64,000 nt of DNA from Enterobacter_D sp963521185. Lineage in GTDB: Bacteria; Pseudomonadota; Gammaproteobacteria; Enterobacterales; Enterobacteriaceae. Position numbers and translations under genes: made by a program. Below, piece after piece: positions 1-8,953 of this stretch; position 1 is the stretch's first letter, and every line of letters starts with the position of its first letter. The notes under the pieces are model-generated. The model made no database searches. It saw nothing but the letters and a program-made list of their open reading frames with translations, and was not told the DNA's origin. The stretch lies in the NCBI GenBank assembly GCA_963521185.1, contig CAUQTV010000005.1, positions 248,001 through 312,000 of the forward strand. Direction: 5' to 3'.

Positions 1-275
1 TCATTTTACCAGACATAGATATTACCTTTTAAATTAAGTTTGCCTTCCGGCGCTTTGGCGTGCTTTACAGAGTTTTAAGCGATAAAGGAGAAGCTCACAA
101 CGAAGGGTATCTATGGATAACTCTTGAAGGGACTGCTTTATAAACTGCTTTAAGGTCTGTATGTCAAACCGCTGATGCATTAACGCATTATCACGAATGG
201 TTAGCAAGAACTATTTTTAATAACTTTTTGAAGCGAAACGGCAGGATCCCCGTCTTTCAACGGGGATGTTCACCG
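1..275. other. Intergenic sequence at the window edge, no gene seen
   Basis: I see no convincing reading frame with a ribosome-binding site here. The stretch is fairly AT-rich. The only clear structure is the hairpin just downstream of yiaF, listed separately. A gene outside the window may end just upstream. Confidence 0.5.
246..267 (-). terminator. Hairpin downstream of yiaF
   Basis: Perfect 8-bp inverted repeat (ATCCCCGT / ACGGGGAT) with a 6-nt loop, starting 8 nt beyond the yiaF stop codon. There is no immediate U-run on the minus strand, although a run of five T follows about 20 nt further on. It could be a weak terminator or a 3' stabilising stem. Confidence 0.45.
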
Positions 276-986
276 TTACTGCGTCGCCGTGACGGCGGCA
301 GTCCAGGCCTGAGTAAACGCCTGATGCTGCGATGCCAGCGGCCCAATCAGCGAGTTATACTGACTTGCCTGCTGTGAGGTCGGGAACTGAATGCCGTTGG
401 CGACAAAGCTCACCTGCGCCTCTTGTTGGGCAATGAAATCGCCAACCTGAACCAGCTGCTGAGTGAAGATCTGTGCCGCCGGGATCAGCGGTTGCAGCGC
501 ATTTGACGGCGCGGTCACCACTTTGGTGTACACCTGATCGTAAACCGGCTTCAGATCGTCGGCCTGTTTCAGCGCGGAGTGGGACGAATCAGCCTGCATT
601 TTTGCGTTTTGCAACTGCTGGCTCAGCACGCCCAACGATCCGTTGGCCTGACGCAGCGGTTCGCGCTGAGTCATGTAATCCTGTGGGACGCGAATGGCGT
701 TGACGCTATCCACGACCGGGCGCAATCCTGCGTCCATCGCCTGGCTCACCTGCTGGGAATAGCCATAAAGAATGGCGTAATCCGAGACGAAGGGGCCAAA
801 CTGCTTTTTCTGATCCGCCGTCAGGGTAGGCAAACGCTCACCACTGCGCATGACGGTATTTTGCAGAAAATCGATAAACGCCTTGCGCTGATCGCCTTCT
901 TTGTCAAAACACCCACTCAGGCTAACCACCATTAACAACGCCGCAAGAGGCGCAAACCAGCGAGAGCAGGACTTTCCTGTCGCCAT
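276..986 (-). CDS. yiaF: YiaF, DUF3053 lipoprotein
   Basis: 236-residue protein, the length I recall for E. coli YiaF and nearly identical to it over the first 70 residues. The N-terminus is a lipoprotein signal: a basic start (MATGKSCSR), a hydrophobic core, then lipobox LSGC followed by Phe-Asp. After lipidation at this Cys the mature protein would sit in the cell envelope; the Asp after the Phe does not settle inner versus outer membrane. The rest is Gln-rich and helical, with no catalytic motif visible. The start at 986 is preferred to the upstream ATG because GGAG lies 7-8 nt before it and the lipobox is then correctly spaced. Function is unknown. It is transcribed away from yiaG, as in E. 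coli. Confidence 0.93.
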   Translation of the reverse strand: MATGKSCSRWFAPLAALLMVVSLSGCFDKEGDQRKAFIDFLQNTVMRSGERLPTLTADQKKQFGPFVSDYAILYGYSQQVSQAMDAGLRPVVDSVNAIRVPQDYMTQREPLRQANGSLGVLSQQLQNAKMQADSSHSALKQADDLKPVYDQVYTKVVTAPSNALQPLIPAAQIFTQQLVQVGDFIAQQEAQVSFVANGIQFPTSQQASQYNSLIGPLASQHQAFTQAWTAAVTATQ

Positions 987-1398
987 TTCAATACTCCTTT
1001 CACCCATAAAAGCGCACACCGGCACACGCGTGCCTGACGCTGACAAGGATAGTCCAGGTCGGCGTCGCAAGATACCCTTTCCTGTCATCTTGTGAGGGAA
1101 AATTTCAGCCAGGCCTGGGTGTTACACCACAGCGTCGTCCCGTTGCGTTTTGACTGTTTATGCATTCTATTGCCATTTTTTTGCTGTCGATTTACAAATT
1201 TATACCAAGGCCAAGCAGCGTTTATGAATCAATCAATTAAGCGCGGGGATGCTGAAAAAATCCGCCCTTGTTGCGCAATAAATGCGCTTAACATGAAATT
1301 AATCACGCACGTAACCATCCGCCAGGATTTTTACCGACTATTCTTAAATTGCTCTTACAAATAAACGATCCCTCGCAGTGATTTATGAGGAGTTCTCA
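987..1398. other. yiaF-yiaG divergent intergenic region
   Basis: 412 bp holding the promoters of both flanking genes. A 90-codon open frame runs through it on the plus strand, but it has no ribosome-binding site and codon use unlike its neighbours, so I do not call it. No cold-shock gene or RNA gene is recognisable here. Confidence 0.5.
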
Positions 1399-1692
1399 AT
1401 GGAATATAAAGATCCTATGTTTGAACTGCTTAGCAGTCTGGAACAGATTGTCTTTAAAGATGTATCGCAACAAAAGGTCACTTATAATCAAAAACCTAAC
1501 CCGTTCAGCGAGTTTGAGCAGCTGCGAAAGGGGACAGGCCTGAAGATAGATGATTTTGCCCGCGTAATGGGCGTAAGCGTTTCGACGGTTCATGAGTGGG
1601 AATCAAAACGGGTAAAACCCTCCCCAACTGAACTGAAGCTAATGCGTTTGATCCAGTCAAATCCAAGATTAAGTAAGCAACTGATGGAATAA
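1399..1692 (+). CDS. yiaG: YiaG, small HTH (XRE/HigA-like) regulator
   Basis: 97 residues (E. coli YiaG 96). The first 20 residues match E. coli YiaG almost exactly. The C-terminal half is a Cro/C1-type helix-turn-helix: a 'LRKGTGLKIDDFARVMGVS' helix pair followed by 'STVHEWE' as recognition helix and 'KRVKPS'. The start at 1399 follows GAGGAG with 6-nt spacing. YiaG is a predicted DNA-binding protein with no toxin partner beside it. An intrinsic terminator follows. In E. coli cspA comes next; here a hydrolase gene does. Confidence 0.93.
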   Translation: MEYKDPMFELLSSLEQIVFKDVSQQKVTYNQKPNPFSEFEQLRKGTGLKIDDFARVMGVSVSTVHEWESKRVKPSPTELKLMRLIQSNPRLSKQLME

Positions 1693-1728
1693 ATTTCCTC
1701 ACGCCCTACAGAAAAACCCGGTTGTTAC

Positions 1729-1757
1729 AACCCGCCAAAAGGCGGGTTTTGTGTTTT
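1729..1757 (+). terminator. Intrinsic terminator of yiaG
   Basis: 8-bp stem AACCCGCC / GGCGGGTT with an AAAA loop, followed by TTTTGTGTTTTT. A textbook rho-independent terminator 37 nt past the yiaG stop. Confidence 0.85.
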
Positions 1758-1825
1758 TGAGCCTGGCAGCGTACTTTTATTTCTCAATCGGATACGCCGC
1801 GCGCGTTAAAAACAGAGAATAAGAC

Positions 1826-2695
1826 GTGATCGATTTTGATGGATACCCTCTCAAAGCCCGGCAACAGGGCGCGACACCCCTTCCCCCTTTACAGCACATT
1901 GATGGCCTCAGCCTGCGGATTTTTTACGGTGAAATACCGATTACAGACGTGGTGGTTATCTATCACGGCGGCGGTGTGCACGGCGTTGCCGGCTACGAAG
2001 TGCTTGCGCATCAGCTCAGTGCAACGCCCGGCGTGGCGGCCTGTCTGGTGGATATTCGCGGTCACGGGCAGTCTTCCGGGCCACGCGGGACGGTGAGCCA
2101 TCCACGCCAGGTCTGGCACGATGTGGACACCGTTCTTGCGCACCTGGAGACGACGTTTGCGCAGGCGAGATGTCATCTGTTCGGCCACTCCAGCGGCGGC
2201 GGTATGCTGCTTAATTATATCACCGGGTTAACCCAGCCGACGCGGGCAGCCAGCCTGACGCTGCTGGCCCCGGAGCTTGGCCCGTTCTCCAATACCGCTC
2301 ATCCGCTGCCGGCCTCGCATCGCTTCGCAACGGTGAAGACGTGGCCTTTTGTACTCAATGCATTGAGCGGTGGCAGGCTGTTTTCACACTATCCGGCGGT
2401 GACGCTGAACTTCCCCGAGGTCGTGTTGAAAAGCGAACCGCATTTTGTACATCGCTACAGCGTGAATATGGCCAATGCGCTAACGCCGCGCGCCCCGCAA
2501 AAGCAGCTCGCCCGGCTCGCTCTGCCGACGCTGATCATTGCCGCCGAACAGGATGAGTTATTCAGCGCTCAGGCGATGGGTGATCTTGTGGCGAGGGCAG
2601 GTAATCCGCAGGTGCGGTTTGAGATATTACCCGAATGCGGGCATCTGGATTGTGTATTTGGCGTATCGGAGAAGGTATTGGAATTTATGAAATAA
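1826..2695 (+). CDS. Alpha/beta hydrolase, monoacylglycerol lipase/serine aminopeptidase-like
   Basis: 289 residues, no signal peptide, so probably cytoplasmic. The alpha/beta-hydrolase landmarks are all present: oxyanion loop YHGGGVHG (46-53), nucleophile elbow GHSSGG with Ser122, Asp243 in EQDELF, and His273 in ECGHLDC. DIRGHGQSSGPRG (76-88) is typical of the Hydrolase_4 / lysophospholipase PldB-like group that cleaves monoacylglycerols or related esters. The actual substrate is not predictable from sequence. The gene stands alone between yiaG and glyS, where E. coli K-12 carries cspA, hokA and insertion sequences, so this is a variable slot. It converges on glyS across a bidirectional hairpin. 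Confidence 0.85.
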   Translation: MIDFDGYPLKARQQGATPLPPLQHIDGLSLRIFYGEIPITDVVVIYHGGGVHGVAGYEVLAHQLSATPGVAACLVDIRGHGQSSGPRGTVSHPRQVWHDVDTVLAHLETTFAQARCHLFGHSSGGGMLLNYITGLTQPTRAASLTLLAPELGPFSNTAHPLPASHRFATVKTWPFVLNALSGGRLFSHYPAVTLNFPEVVLKSEPHFVHRYSVNMANALTPRAPQKQLARLALPTLIIAAEQDELFSAQAMGDLVARAGNPQVRFEILPECGHLDCVFGVSEKVLEFMK

Positions 2696-2750
2696 AAACC
2701 CGCCGGATGGCGCTACGCATAGCGGGCCTAAGCGCCGCCGGACGGGTTTT
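2695..2750. terminator. REP-like bidirectional hairpin between hydrolase and glyS
   Basis: Imperfect inverted repeat running from AAAACCCGCCGGATGGCG to CGCCGGACGGGTTTT, with T-runs on either strand. It resembles a REP/BIME element and can terminate both convergent genes. Confidence 0.7.
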
Positions 2751-2760
2751 ACCGATCGAC

Positions 2761-4830
2761 TTATTGCAGCAGCGAAATATCCGCGACGCGCAGGAACAGT
2801 TCGCGCAGCTTCGCCAGCATGGACAGACGGTTGATACGCAGATCCTTATCTTCCACCATGACCATGACTTTTTCGAAGAAGGTATCGACAGGTTCGCGCA
2901 GCTCAGCCAGCTCAACCAGCGCTTCCTGATAACGGCCTTCCACGAAGAACGGTTCCAGCTTATCGCGCAGCACCACGACCTGTAACGCCAGCGCAATTTC
3001 TTCCGGCTCTTTCAGGGTGGACGCGTTCACGCGGTCGGTCAGCACTTCGTCTGATTTAGCCAAAATATTCGACACGCGTTTGTTTGCCGCTGCCAGCGCC
3101 GCGGCTGCATCCAGCGTGCGGAAGTGGGAAACGGCTTTCATGCGCGCATCAAAATCGGCCGGACGGGTCGGACGACGGGCCAGCACCGCCTGAATGGTAT
3201 CAACCGTGTAGCCTTCATCCTGATACCAGGCACGGAAGCGACCGAGCATAAAGTCGATAACGTCATCGACCACTTTCGCGTTGGTCAGCTTCTCACCGTA
3301 CAGACGCACTGCTTCTTCGGTCAGCGTTTGCAGATCGAGGTTGAGGTTTTTCTCAACGATGATGCGCAGCACGCCAAGGGCCGCACGACGCAGCGCAAAC
3401 GGGTCTTTATCGCCTTTCGGATGCTGACCAATGCCAAAGATGCCCGCGAGGGTGTCCATCTTATCGGCAATCGCCACCGCACAGGCCACAAGGTTAGACG
3501 GCAGCGCATCACCGGCAAAGCGCGGCTGATACTGCTCGTTCAGCGCCACGGCAACGTCTTCCGCTTCGCCATCATGACGCGCATAGTGCATGCCCATCAC
3601 GCCCTGGGTGTCGGTGAATTCGAACACCATGTTGGTCATCAGGTCGCATTTGGAGAGCAGGCCCGCACGCTCAGCGTGCGCCACGTCGGCACCGATTTGC
3701 GCGGCAATCCAGCCGGACAGCGCGGTGATACGGTCGGTTTTGTCACGCAGCGTACCCAGTTGCTGTTGGAACAGCACGGTTTGCAGGCGCGGCAAATGGT
3801 CTTCAAGACGTTTTTTACGGTCGGTATTGAAGAAGAACTCGGCATCCGCCAGACGCGGACGCACCACTTTTTCGTTACCGGAGATAATCTGCTGCGGATC
3901 TTTCGACTCGATGTTGGAGACGAAGATAAAGTTCGGCAGCAGTTTGCCGTCATCGCTGTAAACCGGGAAGTATTTCTGGTCACCTTTCATGGTGTACACC
4001 AGCGCTTCGGCAGGCACGGCGAGGAATTTCTCTTCAAATTTCGCAGTCAGCACCACCGGCCATTCCACCAGCGAGGTGACCTCTTCGAGCAGGCTTTCGC
4101 TCAGATCGGCATTACCGCCAATCTCGCGCGCGGCAGCTTCCGCATCGGCTTTGATTTTGGCTTTACGCTGTGCGTAATCCGCCATGACTTTGCCGCGCTC
4201 TTGCAGGATTTGCGGATACTGATCGGCGTGGTCAAGGGTGAATTCCGGTTCGCCCATAAAGCGGTGACCACGGATCACACGGTCAGACGCGATACCCAGA
4301 ATGGTCGCCGGGATCACTTCATCGCCCAGCAGCAGCGTGACGGTGTGGACCGGGCGGACAAAGTGCACGTCGCTCGCGCCCCAACGCATCAGTTTCGGGA
4401 TCGGCAGCTTCGCCAGCGCCGTCGCCACCATGTTCGGCACCAGCGCCTGAACGCTTTCGCCTTTCACATGGGCGCGATACAGCAGCCATTCGCCTTTATC
4501 GGTGGTCAGACGCTCAGCCTGATCCACAGTGATACCACAACCGCGCGCCCAGCCTTCCGCCGCCTTGCTGGCGTTGCCGTTGGCGTCAAACGCCTGGCTG
4601 ATAGCCGGGCCGCGTTTTTCGACTTCGCGATCCGGCTGGGAAGACGCGAGATTAGCGACTTTCAGTGCCAGACGACGCGGCGCGGCGAACCATTCGACGT
4701 TACCGTGCGCAAGGCCGGCGGCGTCTAATTCCGCAGTAAAGTTCGCAGCAAAAGATTCCGCCAGGCTGCGCAGGGCTTTTGGTGGCAGCTCTTCAGTGCC
4801 AATCTCCACCAGAAAAGTTTTCTCAGACAT
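2761..4830 (-). CDS. glyS: Glycyl-tRNA synthetase, beta subunit
   Basis: 689 residues, the E. coli length. It is the large subunit of the heterotetrameric alpha2beta2 bacterial glycyl-tRNA synthetase, which charges tRNA-Gly. The beta chain binds tRNA and carries an HD-like core and a C-terminal anticodon-binding (DALR-type) region, here starting near residue 570. The N-terminus MSEKTFLVEIGTEELPPK is the family signature. It lies 9 bp behind glyQ and is presumably cotranscribed with it. Confidence 0.98.
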   Translation of the reverse strand: MSEKTFLVEIGTEELPPKALRSLAESFAANFTAELDAAGLAHGNVEWFAAPRRLALKVANLASSQPDREVEKRGPAISQAFDANGNASKAAEGWARGCGITVDQAERLTTDKGEWLLYRAHVKGESVQALVPNMVATALAKLPIPKLMRWGASDVHFVRPVHTVTLLLGDEVIPATILGIASDRVIRGHRFMGEPEFTLDHADQYPQILQERGKVMADYAQRKAKIKADAEAAAREIGGNADLSESLLEEVTSLVEWPVVLTAKFEEKFLAVPAEALVYTMKGDQKYFPVYSDDGKLLPNFIFVSNIESKDPQQIISGNEKVVRPRLADAEFFFNTDRKKRLEDHLPRLQTVLFQQQLGTLRDKTDRITALSGWIAAQIGADVAHAERAGLLSKCDLMTNMVFEFTDTQGVMGMHYARHDGEAEDVAVALNEQYQPRFAGDALPSNLVACAVAIADKMDTLAGIFGIGQHPKGDKDPFALRRAALGVLRIIVEKNLNLDLQTLTEEAVRLYGEKLTNAKVVDDVIDFMLGRFRAWYQDEGYTVDTIQAVLARRPTRPADFDARMKAVSHFRTLDAAAALAAANKRVSNILAKSDEVLTDRVNASTLKEPEEIALALQVVVLRDKLEPFFVEGRYQEALVELAELREPVDTFFEKVMVMVEDKDLRINRLSMLAKLRELFLRVADISLLQ

Positions 4831-4839
4831 GGCCGCCTC

Positions 4840-5751
4840 TTATTTGTTTCGGTTGCACATCGGGAAGCCGAGGGCTTCACGGGACGCATAGTAAGCCTCT
4901 GCAACGGCTTTGGTCAGCGTGCGAATACGCAGAATATAACGCTGACGTTCAGTCACGGAGATGGCTTTGCGCGCGTCCAGCAGGTTAAAGCTGTGTGCGG
5001 CCTTCAGGATACGCTCGTAGGCAGGCAGCGGCAGCGGGTTTTCCAGCGCCAGCAGCTGTTGCGCTTCTTTCTCATACTGCTCGAAACAGGTGAACAGGAA
5101 GTCGACGTCCGCGTACTCGAAGTTATAGGTGGATTGCTCCACTTCGTTCTGGTGGAACACGTCGCCGTAGGTGGTTTTACCCAGCGGGCCGTCGCTCCAG
5201 ACCAGGTCATAAACGCTGTCTACGCCCTGAATATACATTGCCAGACGTTCCAGACCGTAGGTGATTTCACCGGTGACCGGTTTACACTCCATCCCACCAA
5301 CCTGCTGGAAGTAAGTGAACTGCGTCACTTCCATGCCGTTAAGCCACACTTCCCAGCCCAGACCCCAGGCACCCAGCGTCGGGTTTTCCCAGTTATCTTC
5401 AACGAAGCGAATGTCGTGAATGGTCGGATCCATACCCAGCTCTTTGAGCGAACCGAGGTACAGCTCCTGAATATTGTCCGGTGACGGCTTGATCACAACC
5501 TGGAACTGATAGTAGTGCTGCAAGCGGTTCGGGTTTTCGCCGTAGCGACCGTCGGTCGGGCGACGAGATGGCTGCACATAGGCCGCCGCCATTGGCTCCG
5601 GGCCAAGGGCGCGCAGGCAGGTCATCGGGTGAGAGGTGCCGGCGCCCACTTCCATGTCCAAAGGTTGAACAATGGTGCAGCCCTGGCGAGCCCAGTAATC
5701 CTGTAAGGTCAGGATCAGGCCCTGGAAGGTCCTGGTATCAAACTTTTGCAT
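4840..5751 (-). CDS. glyQ: Glycyl-tRNA synthetase, alpha subunit
   Basis: 303 residues, the E. coli length. This catalytic class II subunit makes glycyl-adenylate and works with GlyS. Family hallmarks are visible: the N-terminus TFQGLILTLQDYWARQGC, the class II motif region HYYQFQVVIKPSP, and LGWEVWLNGMEVTQFTYFQQ. First gene of the glyQS operon. The start at 5751 agrees with the family N-terminus. Confidence 0.98.
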   Translation of the reverse strand: MQKFDTRTFQGLILTLQDYWARQGCTIVQPLDMEVGAGTSHPMTCLRALGPEPMAAAYVQPSRRPTDGRYGENPNRLQHYYQFQVVIKPSPDNIQELYLGSLKELGMDPTIHDIRFVEDNWENPTLGAWGLGWEVWLNGMEVTQFTYFQQVGGMECKPVTGEITYGLERLAMYIQGVDSVYDLVWSDGPLGKTTYGDVFHQNEVEQSTYNFEYADVDFLFTCFEQYEKEAQQLLALENPLPLPAYERILKAAHSFNLLDARKAISVTERQRYILRIRTLTKAVAEAYYASREALGFPMCNRNK

Positions 5752-5865
5752 AGTATTTCGTGCTGGATACGGGTGGATTTAGGAAGCAGCCAGTATACCC
5801 GTTGACCGCAAGATATACAGTACGAAACGGGGTTGTTTAGGGAAAATTGGGTTTGCGGCGCGGCA

Positions 5866-6168
5866 TTAGCGCATTGAAAGGTGTAAAAATTGCCCATCAG
5901 GATCAAAAGCGCAGACAAATCGCTCATCGCGTGGGGTAAAGCCACGCATTTCATAGCTGGCCTGAAATTGCACAAAACCGGTGACCGCAATTCTCTGCGC
6001 CCCGGTATTATAGCGATGCGCGGCATTTTCCTTGCACAGCGCCTCCATTGAGAGCGTGCGAGCAGGGCTGATTTTCGCCTGCTGCGCTTTTTGCGGCGTG
6101 TCGCGGGGTGTGCCGCTGCATCCGGCGAGCAGCAGCAAGAGTGCGGGAAACAGGCATTTCATCATCAT
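5866..6168 (-). CDS. ysaB: YsaB-like small lipoprotein
   Basis: 100 residues (E. coli YsaB 99). Signal MMMKCLFPALLLLLAGC ends in a lipobox with the lipidated Cys followed by Ser, which favours outer-membrane sorting. The conserved YsaB core follows: MEALCKENAAHRYNTG, then SYEMRGFTPRDERFVCAFD and the C-terminal FLHLSMR. A longer frame opens upstream, but the lipoprotein signal and an AAGG about 11 nt before the ATG fix the start. Function unknown. It is downstream of wecH in the opposite direction and upstream of glyQ, as in E. coli. Confidence 0.88.
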   Translation of the reverse strand: MMMKCLFPALLLLLAGCSGTPRDTPQKAQQAKISPARTLSMEALCKENAAHRYNTGAQRIAVTGFVQFQASYEMRGFTPRDERFVCAFDPDGQFLHLSMR

Positions 6169-6351
6169 TTTTAATCGCCGCCTTGTTAACTGGCTATTCT
6201 TTTGATTAGGGTAGCGGTTAGGTGCTCTTTTTAACATTTTGCAAACACAGTGAAATGTGCGCAAGCGTAAGCGCGGAAACTCAGAATAATCCTGTGACAA
6301 ATCAGGATAAATGCGGGTCAGAACCTGTTTAAGCAGGGAACCGGGGAGAAC

Positions 6352-7347
6352 ATGCCGTCAAAAATTAACTGGATTGATAATCTGCGAGGGATTGCCTGTC
6401 TGATGGTGGTGATGATCCACACCACCAGCTGGTACATCACCAATGCGCACAGCGTCAGCCCGCTGAACTGGGACATTGCCAATGTGCTCAACTCCGCCTC
6501 CAGAGTGAGCGTGCCGCTGTTTTTTATGATCTCAGGCTATCTCTTTTTTGGTGAGCGCAGCGCGCAGCCGCGCCACTTTTTACGCATCGCGCTGTGCCTG
6601 CTGTTTTACAGCCTCGTCGCGTACCTGTACATCACCTTTTTTACCTCCATTAACAGCATGTTAGCGCTAAAAAACCTGCTGCAAAAACCGGTGTTTTATC
6701 ACCTGTGGTTTTTCTTTGCCATTATGGTGATTTACCTTCTTTCACCGCTGATTCAGGTGAAACCCGTCGGCGCAAAAATGCTGCTGGCGCTGACGCTGGT
6801 GATTGGCATTATCGCCAATCCCAATACGGTGTCGCAGAAGATTGGCGGTGTCGAATGGCTGCCGGTGAATCTGTATATCAACGGCGACACCTTCTATTAC
6901 GTGGTGTATGGCCTGTTAGGGCGCGCCATCGGCATGATGGACACACAGCGCAAAGGGGTGAGCGCCTTAAGCGCGCTGGTGTTTGTCGTGGCGGTGTTTG
7001 TGATTTCGCGCGGTACGCTGCATGAGCTGCAATGGCGCGGGAATTTTGCCGATACCTGGTACGTCTACTGCGGCCCGCTGGTGTTTTTGTGCGCCGTATC
7101 GCTGCTGACGCTGGTGAAAAACACCCTTAACGATCGCCTTCTGCCGGGACTGGGGGTGATCTCCCGCCATTCGCTGGGCATCTACGGTTTTCACGCGCTG
7201 ATCATCCACGCACTGCGCACGCGCGGTCTGGAGTTTAAGAGCTGGCCGCTGCTGGATATTGCCTGGATTTTTGTCGCCACGCTTATGGGGAGTCTGCTGC
7301 TGTCAATGCTGCTACAGCGCCTCGATCGCCGCCGCTTTGTCAGTTAA
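6352..7347 (+). CDS. wecH: WecH (YiaH) O-acetyltransferase
   Basis: 331 residues, same as E. coli WecH, the integral-membrane acyltransferase that O-acetylates GlcNAc residues of enterobacterial common antigen. It is an Acyltransferase_3 protein: N-terminal IDNLRGIACLMVVMIH with the conserved His23, then about ten hydrophobic segments and the RVSVPLFFMISGYLFF motif. GGGGAG precedes the ATG. The stop codon overlaps that of the convergent regulator gene by 3 nt. E. coli has yiaAB beyond wecH; those are absent here. Confidence 0.95.
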   Translation: MPSKINWIDNLRGIACLMVVMIHTTSWYITNAHSVSPLNWDIANVLNSASRVSVPLFFMISGYLFFGERSAQPRHFLRIALCLLFYSLVAYLYITFFTSINSMLALKNLLQKPVFYHLWFFFAIMVIYLLSPLIQVKPVGAKMLLALTLVIGIIANPNTVSQKIGGVEWLPVNLYINGDTFYYVVYGLLGRAIGMMDTQRKGVSALSALVFVVAVFVISRGTLHELQWRGNFADTWYVYCGPLVFLCAVSLLTLVKNTLNDRLLPGLGVISRHSLGIYGFHALIIHALRTRGLEFKSWPLLDIAWIFVATLMGSLLLSMLLQRLDRRRFVS

Positions 7348-8258
7348 CCGCGCTTACGGGCGCGATGAAGCTGGCGCGGTGAGGAGAAGCCGGCGGCCAG
7401 CGCGGCCTGCTCGACGCCACGCCCCTGCACCAGCCACTGATCGGCCACCGCCAGGCGCAGTTGTTCAAGATAGTCACGCACGCTAATGCCCAGATGCTGC
7501 TGAAAAAGCCGCGTTAAATGGCGCGGGCTGACGTGGGCGCGCCGGGCAATGTCCACCAGCGGCCAGGGTTTTTGTGGCTCGGCGGTGAGCGCATCCTGCG
7601 CCCGATGCACGGCGGGGTGCAAATGGTTGCGATAGCGCAGCCACGGCGAAAGCTGTGGATCGTCTCCCGAACGGCGAAACCACACCACCATTTCCCGCGC
7701 CACCGACAGCGCCACTTCCGGCCCGCACAGCCGGTTAATCAGATGCAGCGTTAAATCGATGCCGGAGGTGATCCCGGCGCTGGTCCAGATGCTGCGATCT
7801 TCAATAAAGATGCGGTTCTCCTTCACCAGCGCCGCAGGCTCGGCGGCTTTCAGGCGGGCAATGACCTCGTGATGCGTGGTGCACTGCACGCCGTGCATCA
7901 GTCCGGCCTTCGCCGCCAGCAACGATCCCGAGCAGACGCACATCAGCATGATTTTTTGGCTGTGGATGAGCGGCTGCTGGCGCATCAGCCAGTGGCGCAC
8001 CTGCTCAGCCTGGGGCGTCGCGAAGAAGCGTTTCGAGTCCCAGACGCCGGGGATCACCAGCAGGCTGCCTTCCGGCAGCGTATCCGGCAACGGCGCGATG
8101 TTGCCCATCGTCAGGCCAATCGAGGTGGGTACGTCGGTGTCGGGTCCGATGTAATGCAGGCGAAAGGCATCGCCTGCCAGCGCAAAGGTTTCTGCCGGGC
8201 CGGTCATATCCAGCGACAGCACTCCTGGCAGCATCACGAACCAGACATCCACACTCAT
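7344..8258 (-). CDS. GlxA-family transcriptional regulator (DJ-1/PfpI + AraC HTH)
   Basis: 304 residues. Residues 1-170 form a DJ-1/PfpI-like domain (VDVWFVMLPGVLSLDMTGPAETF; nucleophile-elbow-like CSG at 109-111). Residues about 215-304 form an AraC-type double HTH (DIARRAHVSPRHLTRLFQQHLG, then a second HTH, AGFSSPRQL). Members usually run about 15-25 residues past this point, to an FGxxPxxYR motif; this one stops at ARKRG, so the second HTH lacks its usual tail. It overlaps the upstream cysteine hydrolase by ATGA, so the two are translationally coupled. The regulated pathway is not known; the hydrolase is the obvious candidate. Confidence 0.85.
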   Translation of the reverse strand: MSVDVWFVMLPGVLSLDMTGPAETFALAGDAFRLHYIGPDTDVPTSIGLTMGNIAPLPDTLPEGSLLVIPGVWDSKRFFATPQAEQVRHWLMRQQPLIHSQKIMLMCVCSGSLLAAKAGLMHGVQCTTHHEVIARLKAAEPAALVKENRIFIEDRSIWTSAGITSGIDLTLHLINRLCGPEVALSVAREMVVWFRRSGDDPQLSPWLRYRNHLHPAVHRAQDALTAEPQKPWPLVDIARRAHVSPRHLTRLFQQHLGISVRDYLEQLRLAVADQWLVQGRGVEQAALAAGFSSPRQLHRARKRG

Positions 8259-8794
8259 GCAAGCGACTCCAGCGTTTCGGTAACGGTTTTAATCTGTGCG
8301 AAGCGATCCACCAGCACGGTTTCAGTGCGGTGACGCAGCGTGTCGGCATCCAGCGTAATCCCTTTGTGCGTCATCGGGAAGGTCAACGTCGCTTCGCTGA
8401 CAAAGGTTACCTGATAGCCCAGATCGGACGCCACGCGCGCGGTGGTTTCACAGCACTGTTCGGTGCGCAGCCCGCAGATGATCACGTGGTTAATCTCCTG
8501 CGCCCGCAGCCAGCGATCCAGCCCGGTATCGGTAAACGCATTGTGCACATGCTTATAGAACGTCACCGCCGCCGCATGGCGTAAAAAAGGCATCGGCTTA
8601 ATGTAGCCGCTCTCCAGCGCGAACACGCCGCTGGAAACGTGGAAGATATCCACCACCGGGATGCCCCGCGCCTGGCAGCCGTCGATCAGGCGCAGCATGG
8701 CCTGCTCAAACGCAGGAACGTCTTTCTCCTGCCAGAAATCACGGTGAAAGAAAGAGTGTTGGGTGTCGATATTGATCAGTGCCGTGCGTGTCAT
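8255..8794 (-). CDS. Isochorismatase-family cysteine hydrolase
   Basis: 179 residues. The catalytic triad of the isochorismatase/nicotinamidase superfamily is recognisable: Asp10 (LINIDTQHSF), Lys81 (FYKHVHNAF) and Cys114 in GLRTEQCCETTARVA. Family members hydrolyse isochorismate, nicotinamide, carbamoylsarcosine, peroxyureidoacrylate or similar compounds; the sequence alone does not say which. A conserved cis-peptide/metal motif typical of nicotinamidase (DxHxxxH) is not evident, so nicotinamidase is unlikely. First gene of a two-gene operon with the GlxA-type regulator. Confidence 0.85.
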   Translation of the reverse strand: MTRTALINIDTQHSFFHRDFWQEKDVPAFEQAMLRLIDGCQARGIPVVDIFHVSSGVFALESGYIKPMPFLRHAAAVTFYKHVHNAFTDTGLDRWLRAQEINHVIICGLRTEQCCETTARVASDLGYQVTFVSEATLTFPMTHKGITLDADTLRHRTETVLVDRFAQIKTVTETLESLA

Positions 8795-8915
8795 TTCAGG
8801 ACGCCTTATTCAGTGGGGGTAATCCCATTCTGACAAGGTACAAGCAGGTTGCTAAGACCAAAAAAGGACATCGCTATGGTGTTTCAGGACGTAATCTGTT
8901 TGAGGACGTAATGAA

Positions 8916-8944
8916 AATGCCCTCCCCGACGTGCAGGGAGGGGC
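8916..8944 (-). terminator. xylB terminator
   Basis: CCCTCCC / GGGAGGG stem just downstream of the xylB stop. On the minus strand it is followed by GCATTTTCATT. Confidence 0.65.
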
Positions 8945-8953
8945 GCGCTGGCG

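Noticed and set aside
1092..1364. 90-codon frame upstream of yiaG
   Set aside because: No Shine-Dalgarno and lies in the expected promoter region.
3124..4728. 534-codon open frame opposite glyS
   Set aside because: Antisense shadow of a conserved GC-rich gene; no start signal or recognisable protein.
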